This document shows, one piece after another, positions 1-11,099 of a stretch of DNA of 64,000 nucleotides. A program made the position numbers and the translations under genes. The DNA is from Ianthella basta (Eukaryota; Porifera; Demospongiae; Verongiida; Ianthellidae), in assembly GCA_964019415.1 (NCBI GenBank), contig OZ025871.1, positions 11,611,936-11,675,935 on the forward strand. Direction: 5' to 3'. Below the pieces are notes generated by a model that did not search any database, had not been told where the DNA came from, and saw nothing but the letters and a program-made list of their open reading frames with translations. Positions within the stretch are counted from its first letter, which is position 1; each line of letters starts with the position of its first letter.

Positions 1-56
1 AGGAATACCAGGTAATAGTATTCATTGACAATTTAAGACTTTGGAGAGCATGTGCA

Positions 57-311
57 ATGAGTTTGGAGGCAGATCGTTGTTGTTGTCTTTGCGTTGGCTC
101 CTTAGAACAACCATACTGCTTGGTTAAGCGAGGCATGCTAACAGCAGCTGGTGAGGCTCTTTCGCAGCTCGTAGCATTTAATTGCAGTGCCGAATTCAGC
201 GACAATGGAGCTCCGTGCCTCTGCAAAGCTTGTTACAATGCGGAAATGCAGATGAAGAGTAGTTATGATGATCTTGAGAGAAGAGCATCCTTACGCGAGA
301 AACTGGCCTAG
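57..311 (+). CDS. small Cys-rich ORF, possible ZAD-like zinc-binding module
   Basis: An 84-codon ORF opening with ATG. Two cysteine clusters are spaced like a zinc-binding module: CCCLC near residue 9 and CLCKAC near residue 54. This resembles the two CxxC pairs of ZAD-type domains, which in animals often sit at the N-terminus of zinc-finger proteins or transposon-derived proteins. No further domain follows before the TAG at 309-311. Its neighbour on the opposite strand is a RecQ-like helicase relic, so it may be a transposon accessory gene or an isolated exon. The assignment rests on cysteine spacing only. Confidence 0.35.
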   Translation: MSLEADRCCCLCVGSLEQPYCLVKRGMLTAAGEALSQLVAFNCSAEFSDNGAPCLCKACYNAEMQMKSSYDDLERRASLREKLA

Positions 312-411
312 GCAAGCACCATTTTGGGCTAAAAGTGCACAAGAGTCCAGTCCCACATCATGAATTCTGACACCTATGAAGTCCCCTGCTGCCAAGCGTT
401 CAACTGCAGGA

Positions 412-942
412 TCAACCTTCATCAGCTAAGGTATCGTTCACTTCTGCATTAAAGAGGACACCAAACAGTAGCATCCTTCCTCGCACTGAGCCTTTAGCAG
501 TCCCCTCTCCAAGCCAAGTGCACAACAGAGTCATGTGAAACCATCTATGATTCCAAGACATGGTCTGAGTGCCTGTCCTTTGCCACACCTGAAGCCAGAG
601 GTAGATAACAATACCATTGCAGCGAACATGTACGCGAATAGCTTCATCAAACTCACTGTCTCTGTTAAGTGACAGCGTCAATCTGGTGGCCAGCTGTCCA
701 CTTCTGTGCAGGTCAGCCACTTGGCTTTCTATCAGTGCAACCAAAGGGAACACTATCAACACAGAAGATGGTGCCGAACATTCTTTCAAGTAGTCGGGAC
801 AATGTAGCAAGCACTTGAGTATGATGAACTTCCCATGTCCAGTCGGCAGGCTTACGACCGTATCCTTAAGACTGATGATGCTCTTCAAGGTATCCTTCCG
901 ATGTCTCGTTAGGACCAACATTGACTTACACACTGCACTCAA
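412..942 (-). pseudogene. RecQ-like DNA helicase fragment (motifs I and Ia)
   Basis: The minus-strand frame contains a Walker A-like block, LPTGHGK, followed by Phe where Ser/Thr is expected, and then VFPLVALIESQVADL, which fits motif Ia of RecQ-family superfamily 2 helicases (S/P-LvSLmkdQv). About 120 residues look helicase-like, after which the frame degenerates. No DEAH box or C-terminal helicase lobe is visible and the conserved residue after GK is substituted, so this is read as a decayed fragment. A second fragment of the same family lies inside a MULE-like element at 16,527-16,877, which suggests these fragments travel with transposons. Confidence 0.6.
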
Positions 943-1039
943 AGTGAATGATATAGCTTTTTCGAATGAATCCTCTATGATCAGCCAGTACTAGTCAGGT
1001 GCGAAGCAATAATTGGCACGATAATAATCTATAGTGCCA

Positions 1040-1090
1040 CTAGACCGTCTCTCCCCTTCCATGCCTTTGGGCATTTACAGGACGGTCTAG
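1040..1090. repeat. short hairpin, CTAGACCGTC arms
   Basis: CTAGACCGTC at 1040-1049 is repeated as its exact reverse complement at 1081-1090, with a 31-bp loop. It lies just outside the MULE-like element beginning at 1128 and resembles the CCAGACC/GGTCTGG hairpins found elsewhere in the window. Confidence 0.45.
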
Positions 1091-1127
1091 CAAGCCAGAC
1101 TATCTCACTCATAGTTTGCTTGTGTGT

Positions 1128-1858
1128 TAGTCTAGCACACTAGACCCACTCCGCCCCCGGGCGCTTGCACATGAGAAGGTGAAGAGGGTCTAGGAAAGTT
1201 TGCTAATGAATTTGATTAGCACTGAGCAATGAGCTTTCGCCAACCAAAATCCGGTCGGCAATAAATAGTTTGTGGTTGATTCCCTTCAAGATGGTGTCGC
1301 AGCAGCAACCAAGGAAAGTGCAGTAAACAGTTTGGTTTGCAGAGGTGTTTCGCCCGATTTGTCTCCATGATGTAGCGCAATCGATTCCTATGTAGGGAGC
1401 AACTCCGTCACTGCCATCCTGTCCAAAGGAGGAGACTGCTCTGTTCACTGCTGTAGACACTCCGGGTTTCGGACCGTGATCGAATGTGAACTCGCAGTTT
1501 TCCAGGATCCCCTGCACACCTTAGTCTTAGTCTCAAGTGCGCTGTAGTCAGATTCAGCTCCTTTGAACGAAGGAGCGTGCGTTGGCACGTGCGACACACC
1601 GAGCAGTCAATGCTCTCCCACAAGTCTGCTTCCAGGTAGCTTGCTGGTAAGCTTCCAAGGTGCGTTTGGGTACTACCCCTCTTTCACAGACCACAGGTGT
1701 CTTTTGCTAATGGTGTAACTGCAAATCGAAGCAGCACTGCTACCTAATCTAGTATCCACAAGTTGTCCGTGAAGTAACGATTATTAAAATCAATTAGCAA
1801 ACTTTCCTACACCCTCTTTGCCTTTCTGAAGGCGGAGTTGGCCTAGCGCACTAGACTA
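1128..1858. mobile_element. non-autonomous MULE-like element with about 90-bp TIRs
   Basis: Long imperfect terminal inverted repeats: the left arm (1128-1218) and the reverse complement of the right arm (1787-1858) share TAGTCTAG ends, an ACTCCGCC block and the stretch TAGGAAAGTTTGCTAAT (one mismatch). The flanking 9-mers at 1119-1127 and 1859-1867 match at 7 of 9 positions, as expected for an old 9-bp Mutator-type target duplication. The ends begin TAGTCT like the elements at 16,323, 22,073 and 23,406. No transposase is encoded, and short ORFs inside have no recognisable domain. Confidence 0.72.
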
Positions 1859-2058
1859 CTTGTGTACACTATGCACTACTACTACAGAAAACTCAATGCT
1901 ACAACTTGTCCGCTGTAAACTCACCACTGGGTGTTTCATGGAGCTGCCAAATAACAAGATCACTCTTGGTTTTGACAGACTTCATGGTCACCTATAGGTT
2001 TAGAAAAGAAGCACGTTGAAGTTACTCCAAATTCCTTATTGCATGAGCAATAATGCAT

Positions 2059-3704
2059 TCAACATTTGCATACCTTTGAAAAGTCAAACTCTTCCTCAAA
2101 CCAAATTGCATGCAGTGGAGATGTTTTACGCACTCTAGGCTCACAGCAAGAGCACTTCAAAATGAAACCTTCAATATCATCCGGCACATAATCCGCAAAT
2201 GCATCCTCTGGGCCATCTGGCTTGCGTGAATGGTAAAACCCATACCGTGTGATAGACTCAGCTAGCTTGAAACGTCTGCAGATGCTGTTTGCAGAGGCAG
2301 TGGCAGCATTATAGATGCGCTTGCAGAAGGACTGTAGACCCCGCTTTAGACCATCAACTTTGCTGCAGCGACCGAAATCCTCCTTTTGAAAGCCAATTTC
2401 AATGCAGAAATCGCGCTCAACCACATGGACATGGGTGCTTCCTATGCCAACTATTATAAAATGCTGCTCCATGCTTTCGAATACCAGCAGATCCTTCTGT
2501 GGCCTAGGCTTCCCATCTTGAGGATTGCACTGAGTCAGGGTCTTACAAAACTCTGTTACAAAAGCCGCAAAGAAATGTGATGGCAGCAGGCCCTTGTTTT
2601 CAGCTGCAATACCACCCTCCTTGAAGGTGATCAGGAGTGGGAGAACGCTATAGTCTGCACTAGGTGGGATGTTTGGCTCCAGGCCCATGAGGAATACGAA
2701 CTCGGGGGAAGTTACTTTCCCCACCTCAAACACGAGACCCATGTCGACGCACATGCGCTGAAACCACTTCTTGTCCAAATCACTAGGTTTGATGCGTGCA
2801 CCAATTGCTGACCAGAGCAGTTGTATCGTGGGACGCACTCTCTCCTTCTTCATTCTAAGCTTCAACACTTCAGTGAAGAGCTGGTACACGTACAGAGGCT
2901 GCAGCAAGACAACTCCATCAGCTTCTTCTCCTTCAGCTGAAGGATAAAAGATGAAGCCATAATTGTGAAGAAACTGCAGGAATTCCTTGAATTTCAGAAT
3001 TTCTGCACCAGATGGTAAGCTTGCCACTTTATTTTTGAGATCATGGTAGCAGATGCATGGAGTATCCTTGAGCTCCTCCTGCAGCTTGTGGTGGCAACGT
3101 ATCCACTGTTGCACCTCAAACCCATGATCAGAGCTGCAACCTTGCACCTGATGTGACAGTGTATCAGTGTCACTCAGGGACAGATACTCTCCATTGACTT
3201 CCCAGAATGGCTCATCACCAACTGGTTCCTCAACCAGCTTGTTGTAGGGCATCTTCTTCAGCATTTCATTGAGCTCCCATACAAAACGGCTTCGGTCCTC
3301 GCCTTCTACTTTATCAGCATGCACTCCCACTAAAAGCACCTTCGGGTAGACCTCACTTCCATCTCCAGGTACATACAATGAGAGAGTGTACACGGTCTTC
3401 AGCATACTGTGAATCTTGGTGAGGGACTTCGTCCGATTGCGCAGGTCGAATGTAATGAGGTAGACACAGCAGACAGGTGTGATGAGCAGAGGGAGATGAT
3501 ACAGCTGCTGATTGGGGATGTCAATGTCCAGCAACACATGGGAGGTGCCGGCTGGCTCCCAATCGCTCAGCTCGCACAGGGGTTGTAGAGTCGGTGATGT
3601 CATACTGAATAAGCTCACCCACTTCTTCGGTGGCTCTTCAGACTCAACACTTTGTATAGTGACACATTTGGTTAACTGCATAACAGCTTCCGATGAATGG
3701 CCAC
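2059..3704 (-). CDS. ROCO-family (Roc-COR-like) exon with degenerate GTPase domain
   Basis: A single large exon starting after a minus-strand acceptor (TTGTCTTGTAG, AG at 3706-3705) in phase 1. It ends either at the TGA at 2059, giving a C-terminus WFEEEFDFSKVCKC comparable to the end of the second ROCO protein, or at a donor AAG|GTATGC at 2074. The first 150 residues align by eye with the Roc domain of the protein at 34,521-37,180: LTKCVTIQ matches ITKCTTIG, and LLVGVHADK matches the G4 region IVGTHRDK. The P-loop GxxxxGKT is absent and the DTGGQ G3 motif is replaced by DIDIPNQQ. A COR-like region follows (from about residue 205). It is probably a pseudo-GTPase member of a sponge-type expanded ROCO family; upstream exons lie above 3704. 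Confidence 0.72.
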
Positions 3705-3967
3705 CTACAAGACAAGAATACATACAATAAGCACATCTGAAAAGAACTTCTAGTAATTTGCTGAGGCATGCATTTAATACTGAGCTTTAGGTAGTACTCC
3801 TGAACACTATACTTATGTCACACAATCAGTTATAGATGCAATGGTAGCACAAATTACATAGAGAAATGTTGTCTCACACTTAACTTATATGCCTGGTTCA
3901 CAGTTACAATGCTCACTACTCTGTTAAGAAAGTGCAAAGGAAGTTGGCTTAAAGACCAAAACTAATC

Positions 3968-4005
3968 TAGTCTGGCGCGCCAGACCCCCTTGTGGAAGGG
4001 TCTGG
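3968..4005. repeat. CCAGACCC/GGGTCTGG hairpin relic
   Basis: TAGTCTGG then CCAGACCCCCTT, a 4-bp loop, and AAGGGTCTGG form a compact foldback. The TAGTCT start and GGGTCTGG block recur at the ends of the MULE-like elements of this window, so this is likely a solo terminal remnant. Confidence 0.4.
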
Positions 4006-4357
4006 TATTATTGCATACTCCAACTTGTGTCAGTATGAAATCCTGTACTGGACAATCAGATTCACCAATTTCTATAATGACGTCAGCCTAAATTTAAAGA
4101 CATTGCGTCGGCTTGCTCAAAGAATATCGTTGGCTGTGCTGCAACTTTACTCAGGTATACTCTGAAAGCAGAGCAAGAACGAGCTGTACAAGCAAAACAA
4201 TGTGAACTGGGGTACTCCATACTTTGCTCGCTGCACATAAGTACAGCGATGGAACCAGTGCAAAGTTTATGCTCCATGCATTAGTATACCCCAAAATGCT
4301 GCCATTTATTGAGAACTTCCACAAATTTTGCCAACTAAATAGAGGGTGTGCAGTGTA

Positions 4358-4776
4358 CAGTACTTTTTTGGGTCGGTTGTCCCTATCAGATGGTTGCAAT
4401 TGGTTGTTAGTTATCGGTTATCGACCAGATAGCGTTATCATGGCGGCTACAAGTCTAGTTCAAGCAACGGTGACTGGAACGAGAAGACTGGTATAAAGCG
4501 TATTTGGACAATCAAAGACTTTGACGTTTCCATACCAAGAGGAAAATGCCTCCATGACAAGTGAACGGACAGTGCAGAGCTAAACAGACTTGTACCGATT
4601 TCATGCGATGATATTCTGAAACCTGTGTTCCAGAACACAGAGAAAACTGTCAAAACACAACCAGTTGGTGATTCCAGTTTGCCTGTTTTTACAACACACC
4701 CTAAATCTTCTGTCTGCCTACAGAATTGGGTATACCAAAGATTGCAACAAAATTATGTCACTAGGCCAATTATTGA
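4358..4776 (+). mobile_element. TA-flanked MITE, copy truncated at its right end
   Basis: Starts after a TA (4356-4357) with CAGTAC and GGGTCGGTTGTCC, the same terminus as the complete 468-bp element at 10,191-10,658, and follows that element's sequence (for example ATGGCGGCTACAAGTCTAG at 4440) for about 400 bp. Its right terminus is missing because another copy of the same family begins at 4779. Short ORFs inside are not credible genes. Confidence 0.7.
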
Positions 4777-5004
4777 TACAGTAATTTTGGGGTCGGTTGT
4801 CCCGACAGGATAGTTGCAATCGGTTATTGGGTATCAATTATCAACCCAGTGACATGATTTCGGCGAGACCTTTAGGCTCCGTTCACACAAAAACATATTT
4901 GCCCCAAGACGTTTATGTCAAGCAAATATCACTTCAGTTTTTGCCGTGTTTACACAGAAACGTTTCTATGTTTACATGGAAATGACCAATTGAGGTGCAA
5001 TAAG

Positions 5005-6097
5005 ATGGCGACAAGCAACCCAGCAAAGACAACGGATCAGGCAGCAAACGGGAAGGAACGGACGGCGAAGGCGAGGGGGGGGGGCAATGATATCTAAGGA
5101 CAAGGCGGCAAAAGTGAAGGAGCAGGCGTTTGTGTGGAGCGACGACGAGGTGGAGCTACTCCTCAAGGTTACGCATGACTACAAAGTTAAGAAAGCTGCA
5201 GAAATTGTGGATTGGGAGTCAGTGAAGAGCAAGTACTCGGATATTTGGGAGGCATTTTTGATAGAGCTGCCTAGTAATCCAGAGGAAGCAACAGAAATAG
5301 ACAAAGACTACCCACACACGAAGGAGGAAATCAACAAACAAGTGGTGTCATCAAACTAAAGTCTGTTCCCCTCAAGTACCGGCAAGCTGTGGATACAGGA
5401 AAGAAAAGTGGCCATGGTAGAGTAGTCTTACTCTACTTCGAGTGGTGTGAGAAGATTTGGAGTGGATCCCCAGCCACTGACCAGATTCCCAGTGGGGTGG
5501 AAAGCATGGACCTTGATGAGCCACAAGCAAGTGAAGACACCACTTCGTCAGGCATTGACCCCAGCACTCCCTCAGCCACAGAAGAGGTAGATGCTAATGA
5601 TCAGGCCAGTGGTGGTGAATCCAGTTCTCAAACCTGTGTACCGCAAAGACGGGCTTTTTTGGATGATAAGCTTAGTAACTATAAGCAAGAGAAGTTGAAA
5701 AGAAAGCTCCCAGTGGATTCACAGCTACTTGGCCTTGCAAAAATGATCTGGATGTGAAGAGGAGATTATTAGACCAAATGAACAAAATGGACACACAGTA
5801 TGGCAACAACATGGACAGATTATCTGCCAACATGGATGGCTGACAGATTCCACTGCTGACAGATTCTCGTTACTGGAGGGTTACGTCTGCAGCAACAGCC
5901 CATGTTTTACTCTCCACACCAGCCAGTGTATCCTCCGCAGCAAATGTACCACCCTCCACAACAAATGATGCATCCACAACAGCAGCCGATGTATAATAGG
6001 CAGCAACAAACAATATTGCTGCCCACTACCTCCGAGGACAATTCTTTATCACCAAATTCACAGCCGGAAGATGGCCCTTATACTTTTCATACCCCTC
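5005..6097 (+). pseudogene. Harbinger ORF1, Myb/SANT-like DNA-binding protein (frameshifted)
   Basis: The likely start is ATG at 5005 (MATSNPAKTT), with a frame change at the poly-G run near 5080, after which the frame from 5087 reads through the diagnostic block WSDDEVELLLKV and W-x(5)-KYSDIWEAF. This is the SANT/Myb-like trihelix domain of the Harbinger accessory protein, which in characterised Harbingers binds DNA and helps import the transposase. A frameshift near 5341 moves it to the frame from 5389, which carries SGHGRVVLLYFEWCEKIW, and a third break leads to a His/Pro/Gln-rich tail (5902-6080). At least three frameshifts make it a pseudogene. Confidence 0.8.
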
Positions 6098-6264
6098 CCC
6101 AGTGGGTGGTCCTGTTAACTTTTATTCCTATGTCTTTCTTTGACAACGTGCACTTGTATTCCTGTAGCTTGTTATTTTAGTACATTATCATTAAAGACAT
6201 GTCGAATGCTTACAGTTGCTATTCGTAAGCAAGCTTCAGCCAGTCAATTATAGATTATATGAAT

Positions 6265-6732
6265 TCAATGTACCAAAACAGCATGATGCATTTTCCGTTT
6301 CCTCAGTTGTCCCTCATCTGATAGATAGTACAGTGTTGCTGCCACTTGCCTTTCTACTTCAACTGGTGCCCACACGTTGGTTACTTGCTTTTCAAGGAAT
6401 GGTCGTAGTTCTGAATAGAGCTTTAAGAAATTCTCCTTGCGCATCCTAAAGTTCTCCTTCCACTCTTCTGGCACAACAACGTCATCCATAAAATTGTCCC
6501 ACCAAACACAAGTCTTCCCTGGCCTGATCCAAAATCTTCTTGCCTTCCTATTTGGAGCACGGATTCTCCGTCTTTGTCCCAAAGATGCAAATATCTGGGC
6601 TAACCTCTGCCTGCTTTGATAGTACAATGTACTATTGAGCTTGATGAGGAGATAGGTTAGCTGAGAAGCGGTTATCAAACTGCACAAAAGGGCCATGAGA
6701 GCTGCAATCTTCTTGCTGACAGGGAATGCCAT
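6265..6732 (-). pseudogene. Harbinger DDE transposase, N-terminal fragment
   Basis: 155 residues matching the start of Harbinger transposases: RRFWIRPGK, then WWDNFMDDVVVPEEW, FRMRKENFLKLYSELRPFLEKQ (positions about 65-115) and the helix-turn-helix approach VERQVAATLYYLSDEG. The frame then runs into unrelated residues and stops, so the DDE nuclease domain (about 250 residues in the family) has been lost by internal deletion. It faces the ORF1 relic tail to tail, the usual Harbinger layout. Confidence 0.85.
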
Positions 6733-7849
6733 CTTCGCTTTGTCTCTACACTTGATTCTTTGTTCTTTGTCTTGAGCGCTTCAGAAATGTACGAAAGAAG
6801 AGAAGAACGATAGTTACGCAAAAAAACACGGCCGATACAGCACACGAGAAAGAGCAGACACGTTTGTCCCGACTGACGACGAGGTGAAACTTCTTAGGAG
6901 AGCTATGTGCACTGCAATTCAAAGCACTAGTGGACTAATCTGGCTTCTTCTTTGCCTTCAGTAGCCACCACCTTGCTCTCGAACGAAATCGTTTCTGAAT
7001 CATTCCATTTCTGCCCATTTACACGGCTACGATTAGACCATGTTTTTGAAACAATTCACTTTGGAAGCCATTTTCAAAAACTTACGTTTTCCAGATCGTT
7101 TTCGGCATTTTCGTGTAAACAAAAGGTGCAAACGCAACCAAAAAGTTACAGATATGGGCGAAAACGTTTCCATGTAAACGGGCCTTAGTTACCCAATTCT
7201 GTTGGCAGACAGAGTACAGGAGATTCAGGATATGTGGTGAAGGCAGGCGACTGGAATCACCAACTGGTCACGATTTGACAGTTTTCTCAGTAGGCTGTTC
7301 ACCCCCAACACAGTCTGTTCACTTTTCCTGGAGGTGTTCCACATGCTACCAAAATGTCCTCACCATTCTCAGCCTTAAATCACCCAAATACGCCTTAGAC
7401 TAGCCTTCCTCATTCCAATTCCCACTGCTTGAACTAGAGGCGTAGCCACCATTATGACGTCACCAGGTCGATAACTGATAACCCATTGCAAATATTTGGT
7501 CAGGACAACCGATCCAAAAAGTACTGTACTTATTTATCCTATTACACAGTGAAAGCTGGAAATGCAAAAAGTGTACAAACTAGATTTAAAAGGGATTTTA
7601 GGAATGGCCAACAGAAAAAAACAGAAATAAGGTACACAGCACTACTATGTACTTTATTACTGCAGATGTGACTTACAGACTGAAAATGGGTATACTCGTT
7701 AAACTAGCTCTTTCTATAATTATACAGGGAAATTGGGAATACCAAGTTACCTCCACAGAAATGAAATACGTAATAGTGCTGAGTAGCCTGTTTCCATGCT
7801 TTTTCTGCTGGCTATTCCTAAACCCCTTCACGATTAAAATAAAATTTTG

Positions 7850-7925
7850 GGCCTTTGGCGCTCTCATACTGTTTTCAGATTTAGGTATTCATATGGGTTC
7901 ATGTTCATAATCATCTAATATATAA
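7850..7925 (-). repeat. partial copy of a dispersed MITE family
   Basis: The minus strand reads ATGAACCCATATGAATACCTAAATCTGAAAAC, recognisable as the 3' end of the repeat seen at 39,970-40,270 and 46,060-46,330 (positions given; stretches split: ATGAACCCATATGAATACC followed by TAAATCTGAAAAC). Only the terminal 70 bp or so are clear here. Confidence 0.5.
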
Positions 7926-9499
7926 AGCTGAAAGTGTCTGCCTGTCTGTCTGCAAGTGTGTGTCTGCTATGTGCGCGCACGTTTCTTGCTCCATTGTCCT
8001 CAAACTCGCTGTGGTTGCAGGGGGCACCAGGAGTCAGGTTATAGCGGGGTTGACGTCACCCGTCTTGTGGTTCACAGAGAGTTATCTGTCTATTTCCGCT
8101 TTTTCCTTTGCGGACGACCGCCATTTTCTAATTATCCTTCCCATTGACTTTCGGATTCACCAGACTTGATTCGCTGTCGTCTCACATTTGAATTTAAACC
8201 GATAATCATCGTTTTGAGCTGTAGCAGTAACATGGTTGCTGAGGGCATCGAGGGACAGGCGGCAGGCACCATAGCTCACCAAAGGTGGGCCACTCTGCTA
8301 GTGTATGAATATGTGAAGAATAGCCAGTAGAAATCAAAGATAAATGCAAATCATTATAATTTGAAAGTGGTCACCGAAATCGGCAACTTTGAAGGGGCAG
8401 AAAGTGCCACCGAACGATATTTTTGGACCCTTTAATTGAATGCACTTGGATGAGGTATGTCTTCTGCATTAAAACTACAGTTTGTACCTTTGGGTTACTA
8501 AAGCCGCCCTTGATTTCATACTTCGGAAGTGATCTCTTGCACAACGCTGACTGGAACATTCAGTCAGTGTAACACGAGCATCACTCTGCTAATGGCTTCA
8601 TTCTCACTACAGTAGATGATTTCTACAGTTATAGCTATATTAAACATCTATACGGTATGAAATGAGGACCAAATTCGTGAGGAGTTAAAGGTTAAGTGGC
8701 CATTTTCAATTGCCATTTCACATCCTGAGTACAATAAACAAATGGCGAGTCAGCTACAATCAACTGACGATTTCTCGGCAACCGAAGGTCAGGTGTACTT
8801 CAAACTTGCTAAACGCTCTAAGAAGACGTGTGGCTACCTAAATCCTGGAGAATCTCCAAATCGTCACAATGTGCTAATCTTAGCTTTTGACTCTTACATA
8901 CTGAATGTGTGGAAATGTTCACAAGACAAAATTTCTGCAATCTTCGCAAATGAAGTCACATACACAAACATCTATTTCGCGACATTTTCCATCTCTGCAT
9001 ATCTTATAGTGAAGAAATCCATAGCATTATACCACTGTCTTATCTCCCATTGTACTTTCGGAGAGTCATATCAAAGATGATAGAGCACTTTTTCAAGCCT
9101 GATCCGTGGTGATTGCTCAACAGCAGTACCAGCGATGGCCGTCCTGGCAGTCCAGAAGGTAGTAGCTAAGGAAATGGGAAATTTGTGAAAGCTGGACAAA
9201 AGCGTGGAACCTATGCTACAATTGGTAAATCACTCGAGTGCTCCTTTTTCCCAGTGATGCGACAGGCCATCGACCCACCTCGGCACAAGAGCAAGGAGCA
9301 CATGCACAACAAAGACCGAGGAACATGTCCGACAACTTTGCCATTCTTCAAGACAACCACGGGAAAGAGATCCTCTCTGTTTCGAGTCTTCCTGCTGCAA
9401 ATCAGTGTTTTCCCTCCGCTTTAGTGCAGAGCTCTTGATATACGTGGTGTCGGCGCACGCAGCTTGCAAAACCGATCGACTCTGCCATCTTCTTGAACT
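7926..9499. other. no recognisable gene
   Basis: It begins with a CTGTCTGTCTG-type stretch that looks repeat-derived. A 112-codon ORF at 8742-9080 (+) starts MASQLQSTDDFSATEG but contains no motif I recognise and has no splice or repeat support. The rest shows no coding signal on either strand. Confidence 0.4.
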
Positions 9500-9765
9500 T
9501 TCAACAATGTGCCTGTAATACTAATACATATGCTATATAATAATACAAATAAACCATCATTACAAATGGTGGCGCTTATGTCGTTCTTTACAAAGCTAAA
9601 AATCTCCAATAGCATTTCACCATCTCTGAATCAAACGATATGTCTTCACGAATATGTTAATAGAGTGATACTAATAAAAAGCCTAGTGAAAGACTCTCCG
9701 TTGTGATACAGCTCCAATTATCATGGACAGGCATTTTAAAATGGCTGCACTCAATGCTCCCTGTT
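9500..9765 (-). repeat. dispersed MITE family copy
   Basis: Reverse complement of the repeat at 39,970-40,230: shared blocks include the complement of AATTGGAGCTGTATC near 9,705 and of TTCTTTACAAAGCT near 9,583. Five other copies or part-copies occur in this window, both orientations. Confidence 0.6.
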
Positions 9766-9852
9766 TGTTAGGTTCAAAACCATCTTTCTTCATATTTTAC
9801 TGCATATTCAAAGATCAAGGAGCAAGAAGGTTTCGTGTCGCAGCTGACAATT

Positions 9853-10029
9853 AGTAGCCAACAGTCTTACAAATGATACTGCTTTGTGAGAAAGCATCTT
9901 CCAGGCTCAGTCGCCTGCCAAACAGATCGCTAAGTTTATCAATGATGGCGACGTGCAGCGTATCGCTAGCTGTGGCAAAAAGCCTCTGGTAGTGTTTCTT
10001 GCTCAGTGCAGGACGCTTACAAAAACATC
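9853..10029 (+). repeat. dispersed repeat, partner at 23,811-23,986
   Basis: Shares long blocks with 23,811-23,986, such as GGCTCAGTCGCCTGCCAA and ATGGCGACG, in the same orientation, at roughly 80% identity by eye. No coding potential seen. Confidence 0.6.
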
Positions 10030-10190
10030 ATAATCAGCAGATTCATTAATTTTAATTTGCAACTAGGATGGCCTCTTCAGCTCAAACTGGCTGATCTACC
10101 AGGGAGTCCTGCAAGTATACATACAATACATAGCTAAAGTGTACTGCTAGTCATAAGAGTGTAATTATAATTGTAAGATTAAATCAGTTA

Positions 10191-10658
10191 CAGTACGTTT
10201 TGGGTCGGTTGTCCCGACCGGATATAAGCAATTGGTTATCAGTTATCAATTATCAACCTGGTGATGTCATTATGGCGGCTACAAGTCTAGCTGAAGCAGC
10301 AGTGTTTGGAACGAGGAAGACTGGAATAAAGCGTATATGGACGATTTAAAGCTAATGGTGGGGACGTTTCTGTACCAAGAGGAAAACGCCTTCACGATAA
10401 GTGAACAGACGGCGCGGGGGCTGAACAGACTCTTACCGATCGCGTGCAACGAATTTCTGTAACCTGCATCCAGGCCATTGAGAAAACTGTTAAATCACGA
10501 CCAGTCAGTGATTCAGATCACCCGCCTTCGCCATATACCCTGAATCTCCTGTACACCATCCGCCAATAGAATTAGGTGTACTAAAGCTCATGCAAAAATG
10601 ACGTCACTAGGTTGCAATTGCAACCATCCGGTCGGGACAACCAACCCAAAAAGTACTG
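10191..10658 (+). mobile_element. complete TA-flanked MITE (468 bp)
   Basis: Terminal inverted repeats: CAGTACGTTTTGGGTCGGTT at the left and the complement of CAGTACTTTTTGGGTTGGTT at the right, flanked by TA at 10,189-10,190 and 10,659-10,660. No ORF of note. This is the intact reference for the nested copies at 4,358-7,526. Confidence 0.82.
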
Positions 10659-10900
10659 TAAAATGTTGATTGGATGAATATAATTATACATACTTCTTGA
10701 ATATTGCAATGTTGCCAATTTCTTTCATCCATTGTCAATCAGTTCTGGGTGCTTCCAGGTAGACATTCATTAGTCCCCGTGTCTTGATATGTCCTAGATC
10801 AGAATTGGTTTTGAACCAGATCTTAAGATATGCTAGTGCCAGGCTGTGAAGACATCTGAATACCACTAGTAATCTGTACTTTAGTCGTCGTAAATCTAAG

Positions 10901-11098
10901 GTGTGTAATAATGTTTCCTCCAAAAACAGGGGCAAATGTAGGGATGGTTTGCATGGATAGGCTGGTCCCCCTCTTTGCAAGGACCAGCCCTTCTCCTTGT
11001 TCCTACGTTTTTTCCGCCAGGTAGTTTGCCATGCCCTTCAGAGACACACTGCACCATCCTTACATCTCCCCTGTTTTTGGAGAAAACATTTTTACACA
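10901..11098. repeat. foldback with about 45-bp arms
   Basis: GTGTGTAATAATGTTTCC followed by TCCAAAAACAGGGG (from 10,901) is repeated as an inverted copy at 11,052-11,098 (CCCCTGTTTTTGGAGAAAAC, then ATTTTTACACAC). The loop holds GGCTGGTCC...GGACCAGCC, an extra inner hairpin near 10,960-10,988. Confidence 0.55.
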
Positions 11099-11099
11099 C

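Larger units (their letters stand above)
4875..7184. mobile_element. PIF/Harbinger DNA transposon (internally deleted) with TTA target duplications
   Basis: Starts GGCTCCGTTCACAC and ends GTTTCCATGTAAACGGGCC. The ends are inverted repeats of each other, with GTTTACA-type subterminal blocks typical of Harbinger elements. Perfect 3-bp target duplications TTA lie at 4872-4874 and 7185-7187. Inside are the two expected Harbinger genes in convergent orientation: a Myb/SANT-type protein on plus and a transposase N-terminus on minus. The catalytic part of the transposase is missing, so the copy is non-autonomous. Confidence 0.88.
4779..7526 (-). mobile_element. second TA-flanked MITE copy, split by a Harbinger insertion
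   Basis: Left end CAGTAATTTTGGGGTCGG at 4779 after TA (4777-4778). Right end is the complement of CAGTACTTTTTGGATCGG at 7526, followed by TA (7527-7528). Removing the 2,310-bp Harbinger element and one TTA leaves about 435 bp, close to the 468 bp of the solo copy at 10,191-10,658, in inverted orientation to it. TA duplication and short TIRs suggest a Tc1/mariner-type origin; no mariner transposase is present. Confidence 0.78.

Noticed and set aside
1203-1623. Overlapping minus-strand ORFs of 104 and 71 codons
   Set aside because: They lie within a TIR-bounded non-autonomous element and show no domain.
7918-7990. Helitron end (CTGTCTGTCTG-rich segment)
   Set aside because: No CTAG-type 3' end with hairpin or Rep/helicase sequence could be located, so it is left unnamed.
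8742-9080. 112-codon ORF MASQLQSTDD...
   Set aside because: No motif, no splice context, no second copy; kept only as a remark.
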